From positions 25,853-89,852 of the forward strand of contig DXYS01000018.1 in assembly GCA_019415705.1 (NCBI GenBank): a stretch of DNA of 64,000 nt, read 5' to 3'. A model generated the notes under the pieces. The model did not search any database, was not told the DNA's origin, and saw nothing but the letters and a program-made list of their open reading frames with translations. Below are positions 37,100 to 44,882 of this stretch, one piece after another. The translations under genes were made by a program, and so were the position numbers. The DNA comes from Bacteroidales bacterium. Lineage in GTDB: Bacteria; Bacteroidota; Bacteroidia; Bacteroidales; Muribaculaceae. Position 1 is the stretch's first letter; each line of letters opens with the position of its first letter.

Positions 37100-38620
37100 T
37101 TACTTGTTGAAATAAAGGTTCTGGAAAGTGGCGAATGTGCGTTCGAGCAGATGTGACATGGTCTCGTCTTTGGTAGAGTCTGTCTTTTTGGCAAACGTGT
37201 CGCGGATGGTGTCAAAGAGAGTGTCGCCGAAAATGCCCTTGGTCGAGAATTTGGCGGCGCTGTCACCGGCAAACATGCGCTCGTTGTACTTTTTCTTGCG
37301 TATATCTATGCCCTTGTCGAAGACTTCGTCATGGAAGAGCAGGCCTCTTCCGCCGGCCGAGTCAAAGAGCTGTTGTGCCCAGCCCGTGTGTTCGGCGGCG
37401 TCATAGAAAAGATTCATATAGCCGTTGAGCACCTCTAACTCCTCTTTCTCGCGGATACTCTTGAAGTACTGGTTGGCCATCTGACGGAAGAAGTCGCCGC
37501 GCGCATTGGTCATGGCTGCAGCCACAAAGCTGCCGAAACGCTCGCGGAACTTGTCTGTGTCGTCGGTGAAGTTGATGAAGTCCAAGCGCTCGTCGTCGCC
37601 GGCTTGCATGAAGAAGAAACGTGACTCGTTGTCGGCAGGCTCAAGTTTCTCGGGTGTGTCGCAGGTCTTGAAGAAGTCATAGGCCGCGAAAGCTGCCAGA
37701 AGCTCGATGAAGTCGACGGGATTTTTTTGTTTCTCGCCTCCGGTGTCGACGCCGGCCTCTTTGGGCAGGTCGGTCTGTGTCTGACGGCCGATGAGATAGA
37801 GGCGCTTATAGGTCTGCTGGACGGTCGGGTCCGAGCAGTAGAATTTGAGTGCGGCCTGTGAGTTGAGCGCAAATTTTGACGATTTGGCGACAATCTCGTT
37901 GCCCTTTGGCATGTCGGTGAATTTGAAGTAGCTTGTCAGCACGACAGAGCCGAAATAGTTGCCGCGCAGCACGCTTGAATTTTCCTCAAACATGATCTGT
38001 GAGGCGACGTCGAGGGCGTGGGGCAGGATGGGTATCGACGACGCGCCGGTGCCTCCGAATACAGAGCCGAAAATAAAGACCTTGTGACCGGTGCCGATGG
38101 TAAGACCCGAGAGAAAGTCACGCAGCTGAGAGCGTGTCGAGCCCTGCATGGCGCGGTTAGCCTCCTGTATGATAGCGTGATACATCAGCATCGAGCCCAT
38201 CTGTGTCTGCGCGCGGTAGCCGTGGCGCAGCGACATGTCGCGCACGCCCGGGCTGATGAAGAGGTCGGCGATGTCAGACTCCTTGAAGATACCGTCTTTT
38301 GATTTGTTCTGTGAAGCTTTCTCGTATTTGGCTACAGATGCGAAAGTCGTGCGGTCCTCGTATTTGGGGCTGAACTCGTAATAGTTGATTTTAGCCGAGA
38401 AATATGTGTTGGCCGAGGCATTGCCTCCGTTGATAGTCTGATATTTGTCGGCAAGTTCCTTTACACGTTTGAAGTTACCGTTGGTGATGTCGGTGTCGAG
38501 CGCGAGGATGTTGACTTCGGTGTTGTCATACATGCCCATGGCGCAGAGATGTATGAAACTCTCGACGCAGCGCATGCCCGTACCACCTATGCCGATGACA
38601 TATATTTTGTTGTCTGCCAT
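37100..38620 (-). CDS. Tubulin/FtsZ-like GTPase
   Basis: A 506-residue protein. The N-terminal Rossmann-like start is IYVIGIGGTGMR (6-17), and the tubulin-type phosphate loop VFGGTGASSIP lies at 187-197, close to the GGGTGSG signature. An intervening helix-rich insert (about 90-170) and an extended helical C-terminus (about 330-506) go beyond the FtsZ core. It belongs to the 'Tubulin_2'-like group rather than to FtsZ itself, which is longer in the C-terminal tail and sits in the dcw cluster. It probably binds GTP and may form filaments. It follows the small membrane protein by 33 bases and precedes the actin-like gene by 6. Confidence 0.8.
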   Translation of the reverse strand: MADNKIYVIGIGGTGMRCVESFIHLCAMGMYDNTEVNILALDTDITNGNFKRVKELADKYQTINGGNASANTYFSAKINYYEFSPKYEDRTTFASVAKYEKASQNKSKDGIFKESDIADLFISPGVRDMSLRHGYRAQTQMGSMLMYHAIIQEANRAMQGSTRSQLRDFLSGLTIGTGHKVFIFGSVFGGTGASSIPILPHALDVASQIMFEENSSVLRGNYFGSVVLTSYFKFTDMPKGNEIVAKSSKFALNSQAALKFYCSDPTVQQTYKRLYLIGRQTQTDLPKEAGVDTGGEKQKNPVDFIELLAAFAAYDFFKTCDTPEKLEPADNESRFFFMQAGDDERLDFINFTDDTDKFRERFGSFVAAAMTNARGDFFRQMANQYFKSIREKEELEVLNGYMNLFYDAAEHTGWAQQLFDSAGGRGLLFHDEVFDKGIDIRKKKYNERMFAGDSAAKFSTKGIFGDTLFDTIRDTFAKKTDSTKDETMSHLLERTFATFQNLYFNK

Positions 38621-38653
38621 AAGATTGGTTTATAAAGTTGTGTGTTGCGGTGC

Positions 38654-39049
38654 TTATTTGCGTTTGGGGAAGATTGACTCCAATTTGGTGCGTCTTGTCT
38701 GGGCTTTGATGATGATAAAGCTGATGATGAAATATACAAGAGCAGAGACTACGGCGGCGATACCCATGTGCATCATGTAGTCAGAGCGGAAAGCCGGCGT
38801 CATAATCTTGTTGAAGAACATGAAATAGTTGACAATTGCCGGTGCGGCCAATGCCACTGCGAGGATAGAGAAGAAAGCAGCGCGGCGTTTTGTGCCGGAA
38901 TTGTCGATACGGCCCGGTTGCCAAGGTATCATGTTTGCGACGATAATCAGCACCAAGACTAAGATAACGGCGATGATAATCGAATAAATGTAAGTCGAAG
39001 TGATGGCTGATGATAGCTGTGCGGGTGTTTTGATAAGGTCGGAAAGCAT
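38654..39049 (-). CDS. Small membrane protein of the NTPase/cytoskeletal operon
   Basis: A 131-residue protein with three predicted membrane helices (about 19-43, 60-78, 93-115) and a basic cytoplasmic end (KAQTRRTKLESIFPKRK). Not recognised as a family. It lies between the lipoprotein and the tubulin-like gene, so it may anchor the filament-forming partners to the inner membrane. Confidence 0.7.
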   Translation of the reverse strand: MLSDLIKTPAQLSSAITSTYIYSIIIAVILVLVLIIVANMIPWQPGRIDNSGTKRRAAFFSILAVALAAPAIVNYFMFFNKIMTPAFRSDYMMHMGIAAVVSALVYFIISFIIIKAQTRRTKLESIFPKRK

Positions 39050-39106
39050 GGTAATGTTATGTGTTTAAATTGGGTTATTATTTATTTTGTATGTCTCGTT
39101 TGCTTG

Positions 39107-40489
39107 TCAAAGATTACAGGTGTTGAGATAAATGGTGTAGACGACAGGGTCTTTGCCTTTGGCCGGATTGTTTTTCTTGTCAATCAGAGCCTGACGTATG
39201 CTCTCATAGAGCGAGGTGTTGTATTTGCCTGCATTGGCCGACTGTATTGACTGCCATTTGAAGTTCTTGTTGATGTCGTCGTTGTCGGTGAAGTTTTCTT
39301 CGGCTTCTTCGATTATAAAATCGACTTTGAGCAGGTTGGGACGTCCGTCGGTTAGGAGGGTCGTGCCGTCCATGTCTGTGTCTAAATAGAGCATGATTTC
39401 GCCGGTCTTTTCAAAGACGTCTTCGTTGATGGTGAAAAGGTCGTCGACTTCCTCAAACGCCTCGGCCGGAATGGGTTTGGCACCTGCGTTGATGCTGTCC
39501 ATGTACTGCATGAAAGCCGGGGTCAGCTGAGAGACTCTGACATCGATTTCCTTGATTTTGTAGGCTTCGGAGGGGTCGTTTTCGACAAAGAGACCGCGCA
39601 CGAGAGGCAGACCGTCTTTGACGGGCATGCCGGCGGCATTGACAGCCTCTTCGAGCATGTATTTGCGGATTGAAGGCCAGTTGGTCAGCCATTCCTGCAT
39701 CTCTATGCCGTTTTTATCTACGGACATGTAGTTTGACTCATTGAACGAGAGGTTTTCGTCGATGACCGGATATTTTTTGTCGACTTTGATATAGCGCGGA
39801 GCTTTGCTCGACAGATGGAACATGCTTACGGCGTCAGTGCTGTGTACGCTCTTGACAAAACGGTCATGGAGATTGTCGGCGATGCGGTCGTCGGTGAAGA
39901 TCATGTAGTAGCGGAACTTGTTGAATTTGCCGCTCTCGACATATGGCTCGCTGTAGATATATATGTCGTTGCCGCGCTGCATCCATTTGCGGAATTCGTC
40001 GGCAAGGTAGGGGTTGTTGAGGTTGTCGCCGGTGACGCCTTTCATAAAGTATTCGGCGTCAGTCAGCAGAATGGCCTGACGGTCGCCGGAGACGATGTCT
40101 GCAACTGCGGTCTTGAGGTCGGCGTTGTTGACTTCCTTGATGGTTTTAAGAAGTGCGTATACCTCCTGCTTGTTGTCGGTCTCGCGTGTAATTTTGTTAC
40201 CTTTGATTGAGTAGAAAGTGGGAGCGGCGTCGACGATGGCCGGGTGTACCGACTGATAGAACGGCGACTGCATGGCTTCGGCAACACAGGTTGAATAGTC
40301 GACATAGAGGTCGATTGAGTCCTGACGCAAATCAGAAGATTCGGGAGCGAAGTTCAAAGCTGCGAAGTCGGGCAGATGAGTGATTGACTCAGAGTCGACG
40401 GGAGCATTTACGCCTGAGCATGCGCATAAAGCCGTCGCTGTCGATATCGCTGCGACCGAGCGAACGACTGTCTTTTTAAGACTTGACAT
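39107..40489 (-). CDS. Lipoprotein, first gene of the NTPase/cytoskeletal operon
   Basis: A 460-residue protein with a lipobox-type signal (ATALCACSG, lipidated Cys about residue 24). The mature part has IDLYVDYSTC (a DxS pattern) and AILLTDAEYF, which weakly recall a von Willebrand A-like MIDAS fold; the second half is not recognised. It is exported, so it is the envelope-facing part of the system. It starts about 55 bases after a well-formed promoter and is followed at 57 bases by a membrane protein. The function is unknown; the vWA idea is only a hint. Confidence 0.7.
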   Translation of the reverse strand: MSSLKKTVVRSVAAISTATALCACSGVNAPVDSESITHLPDFAALNFAPESSDLRQDSIDLYVDYSTCVAEAMQSPFYQSVHPAIVDAAPTFYSIKGNKITRETDNKQEVYALLKTIKEVNNADLKTAVADIVSGDRQAILLTDAEYFMKGVTGDNLNNPYLADEFRKWMQRGNDIYIYSEPYVESGKFNKFRYYMIFTDDRIADNLHDRFVKSVHSTDAVSMFHLSSKAPRYIKVDKKYPVIDENLSFNESNYMSVDKNGIEMQEWLTNWPSIRKYMLEEAVNAAGMPVKDGLPLVRGLFVENDPSEAYKIKEIDVRVSQLTPAFMQYMDSINAGAKPIPAEAFEEVDDLFTINEDVFEKTGEIMLYLDTDMDGTTLLTDGRPNLLKVDFIIEEAEENFTDNDDINKNFKWQSIQSANAGKYNTSLYESIRQALIDKKNNPAKGKDPVVYTIYLNTCNL

Positions 40490-40551
40490 AGAGATTAGAT
40501 ATTTGTGGTTTTTTTGTTAAAAAATTCGTAACAAACAGGTATTGTTTGGGG

Positions 40552-40583
40552 CGAAATTACGAAATACACTGTTCTTTTGCAAA
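40552..40583 (-). promoter_or_regulatory. Promoter of the nine-gene NTPase/cytoskeletal operon
   Basis: Minus strand: TTTG (40580-40583), exactly 20 bases, then TAATTTCG (40552-40559), one mismatch from TAnnTTTG. The predicted start is near 40546, leaving a leader of about 55 bases before the lipoprotein gene. Confidence 0.65.
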
Positions 40584-40710
40584 TATTAACGTGCTTAATT
40601 TGGAGCAAAATCAAGGTTTTAATCCTTATGTATGCGGCAATATAGTATGATATTATATCAGGCATGCTGAATAATCGGTAAATTATCCAAGAAAATACTA
40701 CTTTTGCATC

Positions 40711-41355
40711 ATGTCACAGTTTAACACTATCACAGATGTCGAGGCCGAGTATGTCAGACTGCTTTTAGAGGGCGATGTCGAGACGGCCATACGTCTTACG
40801 GCTGATGCGCTGAGCCACAGCGACAGCCGCATTAAACAACTCTTTGAAGCCCGTGATGCTGACGGCCTGCAGGCTGAGGCTGCGGTCTTCGGGCGCCTGT
40901 CCCGCATGCAGATTGAGGCGCTCAGGCGCGGCGGTTTTGTTGCAGAGGCTTTCTCGTGCGCTGTCGCGACGCTGCTGAGCGTCGAAATCTATCGCTGCGG
41001 CAAAGCCATAGACCCGCTGACGCGCGTGATGCTATATTATGCAGCCATTCAGAACTTTATCGATGCGGTCGAGCGTACCGTCGCCTCTGATATGGAGTAC
41101 AGCGAAGACCATCGCGGTTACATACTGTCGTTTCTCGCCTCGCTGCTCTATTATGCCTACGGCAAGGCTGTCAAGGCAGAGCCCGACGGCGCCGGACTCG
41201 CCGACGTCTACGGTTTTCTAAAGAGCATAGCTCAGAGCGGCGCCATTCAGAGTCCGGTCATCAAGCTCAACGGCATCGATGTCGACCCGGCCACGCCCGG
41301 TCCGCTACTTGTCGATATAATGAGCCGTGCGGCGGCTCTCGGCATTTATAGCTGA
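40711..41355 (+). CDS. Hypothetical helical protein, divergent from the cytoskeletal operon
   Basis: A 214-residue, mostly helical acidic protein (DVEAEYVRLLLEGDVETAI, LLSVEIYRCGKAID) with no signal, membrane segment or known motif. A TACTTTTG box (40699-40706) ends only 4 bases before its ATG, which implies a leaderless or near-leaderless mRNA. It is head-to-head with the nine-gene operon (about 220 bases between starts) and could be its regulator or an extra component, but nothing in the sequence proves this. Its stop is 1 base from the convergent MATE gene's stop. Confidence 0.65.
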   Translation: MSQFNTITDVEAEYVRLLLEGDVETAIRLTADALSHSDSRIKQLFEARDADGLQAEAAVFGRLSRMQIEALRRGGFVAEAFSCAVATLLSVEIYRCGKAIDPLTRVMLYYAAIQNFIDAVERTVASDMEYSEDHRGYILSFLASLLYYAYGKAVKAEPDGAGLADVYGFLKSIAQSGAIQSPVIKLNGIDVDPATPGPLLVDIMSRAAALGIYS

Positions 41356-41356
41356 A

Positions 41357-42817
41357 TCATTCGAGGTCGGTCTGAGGCTGTGCAGCAAATTCGGAGGCGT
41401 TCTCTTTTTTGCGCAGTGACGCGTTGCGGTACCACCGGCCGCTCCACATGCGCCACAGGAAAATCAGGCCGCGGAATGTCAGCTCGCAGCACATTGCAAT
41501 CCACACGCCTCGCAGTCCGGCTGTCGGCGCAAGGAAAGCCGCGACGGGTATGCGCACAAGCCAGATGCTCCCGAAATTCATGATTGCAGGTATCAGTGTG
41601 TCACCGACGCCGACAAAGGCGCCGTAAGCCACGATTGATGCCGCGTACATCGGCTCGGCCCACGCCTCGATGCGCAGGACCTCGGTGCCTAACTCGCGTA
41701 TGGCCTCGACGGGCGTCATTATTTCCATCATCACGGGCGCGGAGAGATACATGACAGCGGCCATCACGGTCATAACTATCATGCCCAAGGCCACGGTTAT
41801 GTGGCAGAATCGTTTGACAAGATCTATGCGACCGGCGCCGTAGCTTTGACCGACAAGCGTAGTGGCGGCGTCGCCGATGCCGAAGCCCGGCATATAGCAG
41901 AGGCTCTCGGCCGTCACAGCGAAAGCGTTGGCCGCTATGGCCACGACGCCAAGCGGAGCGACTATGATTGTAATGGTAATCTGCGCACCACAGAAGATGG
42001 CATGCTCGAGCGTCATCGGCACGGAGATTTTGACCGCTTTAGAGAGTACGGCCCGGCGCGGCCTGAAACTGCCGTGCGGTCGGCGTGCGATGTCCAATTC
42101 GGGCTCGTGCCGTGTCAGAAACCACATCATAAGTCCGGCGGTGATTATTTCGGCAGCGACTGTTCCCAAGGCGGCGCCGAGCACACCGAGACCGGCTCCC
42201 GGCATTGTCAGACTGATATCTCCGATGCTGATCTCGTGCGTCGGGAAGATGAGGAAGAAGTTGAAGACCACGTCCAAGACACACATCAGCACATTGAGCA
42301 GGCTCGGCACCTTCATGTTGCCGGCGCAGCGCAGCATGCCGCCTGCGAGATAGTTCATGGTCAGCATCGGCAGGGCGCCGATGAAGACTGCGAAGTAAAG
42401 CGTGGCGTCGCCACAGATAGCGTCGTCGCCGCCCAACCAGTGGGGCAGGGCAGGTGAGATTGACAGTCCGACAGCAGTGGCAAGCAGACTGAATATCAGG
42501 CATGAGGTTATGCCTTGACGAAGCACCGACCGTGCTTCGTCAAACTCTTTGGCTCCGATGCGGTGGGCGACCTGCACCGAGAAACCCATCGTAACCATCG
42601 AGCAGATGCCCCAGAACATCCAAAGACTTGACGACATAAGACCGACTGACGCCGACTGGTCTGCGCCAAGACGGCCGACCATCGATGCATCGATATATTG
42701 CATCATTATGCTCGACAGCTGAGCCAGTATGGCAGGCAGCGAGAGCCGCGCCGTCAGCGACAGCTGCTCGCCGAAGGTCATCGGCTCTCCGTTCTGGATT
42801 TTCTTTATCAGGGCCAT
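41357..42817 (-). CDS. MATE family efflux transporter
   Basis: A 486-residue inner-membrane protein with about 12 hydrophobic helices and the usual MATE blocks: LSLPAILAQLSSIMMQYIDA with MVGRLGADQSA, the GLMSSSLWMF segment, MLRCAGNMKVPSLLN, and the second-half equivalent (SVPMTLEHAIFCGAQI). It exports cationic compounds in exchange for Na+ or H+; substrate unknown. The basic tail is cytoplasmic. It follows the aminotransferase gene by 12 bases in the same direction, suggesting a shared transcript. Confidence 0.93.
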   Translation of the reverse strand: MALIKKIQNGEPMTFGEQLSLTARLSLPAILAQLSSIMMQYIDASMVGRLGADQSASVGLMSSSLWMFWGICSMVTMGFSVQVAHRIGAKEFDEARSVLRQGITSCLIFSLLATAVGLSISPALPHWLGGDDAICGDATLYFAVFIGALPMLTMNYLAGGMLRCAGNMKVPSLLNVLMCVLDVVFNFFLIFPTHEISIGDISLTMPGAGLGVLGAALGTVAAEIITAGLMMWFLTRHEPELDIARRPHGSFRPRRAVLSKAVKISVPMTLEHAIFCGAQITITIIVAPLGVVAIAANAFAVTAESLCYMPGFGIGDAATTLVGQSYGAGRIDLVKRFCHITVALGMIVMTVMAAVMYLSAPVMMEIMTPVEAIRELGTEVLRIEAWAEPMYAASIVAYGAFVGVGDTLIPAIMNFGSIWLVRIPVAAFLAPTAGLRGVWIAMCCELTFRGLIFLWRMWSGRWYRNASLRKKENASEFAAQPQTDLE

Positions 42818-42829
42818 CTCAGCGTGGTG

Positions 42830-44014
42830 TCAGTTTGCTCTGTCGATAAGTCGCCTCAACACCGGAGTGATACGTTCGAGAGCTTCGGCGAGCACTGCGC
42901 GAGGGCAGGCGATGTTGATGCGTATGTACGACGGATCGCCGTATACCGACCCGCTGTTGACACGGATACGTGCCTTGTCGACCAGCAGCTCCTCGAGCGA
43001 GTCGCCGTCCAAGCCCGTGGCGGTGATGTCGGCCCATACAAGATATGTGGCCTCAAGTTTCGTAAATTTTATCTCAGGCAATCGCTCGCCGAAGACGCGA
43101 CAGAGCAGGCGGTAGTTTTCGGCAAGATAGTCACGCAGCGCATCTAACCACGTCTCGCCTTCGTCGTAGGCCGCAATCAGACCGGCGACGCCGAAAGGAT
43201 TGACGTCGCAGACTTCGTTGATGTTGACCGCACGGTCTATGAGAGCTCGGCGCTCGGCTACGGGGTCGATGATGTTGGCAATCTGCAGTCCGGCTGTGTT
43301 GAACGCTTTGCTTGGCGAGCAGCAGATTATGGCATCGGGGTCGACGAGCGTCATCGGACGGTATGATGTGCCGGGAGCGGTAAGCTCGCAGTGTATTTCA
43401 TCACTGACGATGGTTACGCCGTGCCGCCGGCAGATGTCGCTGACGCGACGCAGCTCGTCGTCTGTCCAGACGCGCCCGGTCGGGTTGTGGGGATTGCATA
43501 GCAGCAACAGGGTGTTTGAAGGGTCGGCGGCGAGAGCTTCCAATCCTTCGAAGTCGATGTCAAAGGTGATGCGTCCGTCAGGGGTGTCGCGGCGTCGGAG
43601 CGGGTTGGCGGCAAGTCGGCAGCCGTTGTTTCGTATCGATGAGTAGAAGCAGTTGTAGGCCGGAGTCTGCACGATGACGCCGTCGCCCTCGCGGCACAGG
43701 GCCTTGATGATGGCCGATATGGCGGGCACGACTCCGGGTACATAGATGACGTCGTCGCGGCGTACATGAAATCCGTGACGGCGATCAAACCAACGGTCCA
43801 ACGCCTCATAATAGGCATCGGGCACCTGTGTGTAGCCGAAGACGCCGTGCTCGACTCTGCGTCGCAGGGCGTCGATGACGGCAGGAGCCGTGCGGAAATC
43901 CATGTCGGCGACCCACATCTCGATGGTGTCGTCGAGGTCATCGTGTGCGTCCCATTTATAACTGCCGCTGCCACGACGTGGCACTATGGCGTCGAAATCA
44001 AAGCGCCTTGTCAT
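42830..44014 (-). CDS. PatB/MalY-type PLP aminotransferase (cystathionine beta-lyase-like)
   Basis: A 394-residue fold-type I PLP enzyme of the MalY/PatB group, which cleaves C-S bonds of cystathionine or cysteine. Motifs are MWVADMDFRTAPAV near the start, VPGVVPAISAIIKAL, the NPHNPTGRVW loop, VSDEIHCEL and the PLP lysine in SPSKAFNTAGLQ. The C-terminus ends with RINIACPRAVL (substrate-carboxylate arginine). The start overlaps the previous gene's stop by 4 bases (ATGA), so the two are coupled. Confidence 0.93.
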   Translation of the reverse strand: MTRRFDFDAIVPRRGSGSYKWDAHDDLDDTIEMWVADMDFRTAPAVIDALRRRVEHGVFGYTQVPDAYYEALDRWFDRRHGFHVRRDDVIYVPGVVPAISAIIKALCREGDGVIVQTPAYNCFYSSIRNNGCRLAANPLRRRDTPDGRITFDIDFEGLEALAADPSNTLLLLCNPHNPTGRVWTDDELRRVSDICRRHGVTIVSDEIHCELTAPGTSYRPMTLVDPDAIICCSPSKAFNTAGLQIANIIDPVAERRALIDRAVNINEVCDVNPFGVAGLIAAYDEGETWLDALRDYLAENYRLLCRVFGERLPEIKFTKLEATYLVWADITATGLDGDSLEELLVDKARIRVNSGSVYGDPSYIRINIACPRAVLAEALERITPVLRRLIDRAN

Positions 44015-44859
44015 TTCTGAGTCGCGACTATCTCGCAGTCGGCCGGGGCTTTGCGGAATCCGTCGATGATTACTTCGCCGACAGTCGGAGCCTCGATGCG
44101 ACCCGATATGGGGTTTTTGATGCTTGTGACAGGCGAGAGTATGACAGCTCTGACGTCGGAGTCCTCAAAGGCGAGGTCTGCGTCGGTGTCGAAGGTGCAG
44201 TCTTCCAAAACGAGGTCGCGGCAGTAGCACAGAGGCTGTGTGCCGGAGATGTGGCAACGCACGAGGTGCAGACGGCGGCTGTGCCATCCGAGATATTCGC
44301 CTGTCAGACGGCTGTCTTCGACGGTTACGTTCTCTGTGTTCCAGAATGCGTCTTTGGAGTCTATCACGGCATTGCGGATGGTCACGTCACGGCAATACTG
44401 GAAGGAGTAGTTGCCCTGTTGTTTATATCGGTCGATATCGATGTCGCGGCAGTGCATGAACAGATAATCGGCGTTTGCCACCTCTACGTCACGGAGTCTG
44501 ATATTCTCACAGTGCCAAAGGGTTTCGGCGGCGTCAGGGATTGTGACGCGTTCGAGTTCGATGCCGTCCATCTCGCGGAACATTTTAGGAGCCTCGATGC
44601 GTGTGTCGCGCATCGTCAGGTTGGACGAGTACCACAGAGCGGCGCGCGCACCCTCGGTGAAGAAGCAGCGTTCGATACGGAAACGGTTGACGTGCCAGAA
44701 CGGATATTTGCCCTCGAAACGGCAGTCTGTCGCCACGATATTGCGGCAGTTCTTCAGGGCAGATTCGCCCGGATGTATTGTTACGTTTTTGAGTTCGAGA
44801 TCGTGGCTGCCAAACAGCGGACGCTCGCCTCCGAATTGTTCATCGCAGATTACTTCCAT
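44011..44859 (-). CDS. DUF3737 family protein (right-handed beta-helix)
   Basis: A 282-residue protein with regular repeats of about 20 residues such as CRNIVATDCRFEGKYPFWH, CENIRLRDVEVANADYLF and CRDVTIRNAVIDSKDAFW, each with a Cys/His and an aromatic. This is the DUF3737 pattern, expected to fold as a beta-helix. No signal peptide. The biochemical role is unknown. It is coupled with the PatB-like aminotransferase by a 4-base overlap. Confidence 0.85.
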   Translation of the reverse strand: MEVICDEQFGGERPLFGSHDLELKNVTIHPGESALKNCRNIVATDCRFEGKYPFWHVNRFRIERCFFTEGARAALWYSSNLTMRDTRIEAPKMFREMDGIELERVTIPDAAETLWHCENIRLRDVEVANADYLFMHCRDIDIDRYKQQGNYSFQYCRDVTIRNAVIDSKDAFWNTENVTVEDSRLTGEYLGWHSRRLHLVRCHISGTQPLCYCRDLVLEDCTFDTDADLAFEDSDVRAVILSPVTSIKNPISGRIEAPTVGEVIIDGFRKAPADCEIVATQK

Positions 44860-44882
44860 TGTTATATTTATGTAGTTGTAGA

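Noticed and set aside
25374..40489. Type VI secretion or gliding locus
   Set aside because: No Tss, Hcp, VgrG, or Gld genes are present; the GTPases and tubulin/actin folds do not match those systems. The SrfB-like match is kept as the better guide.
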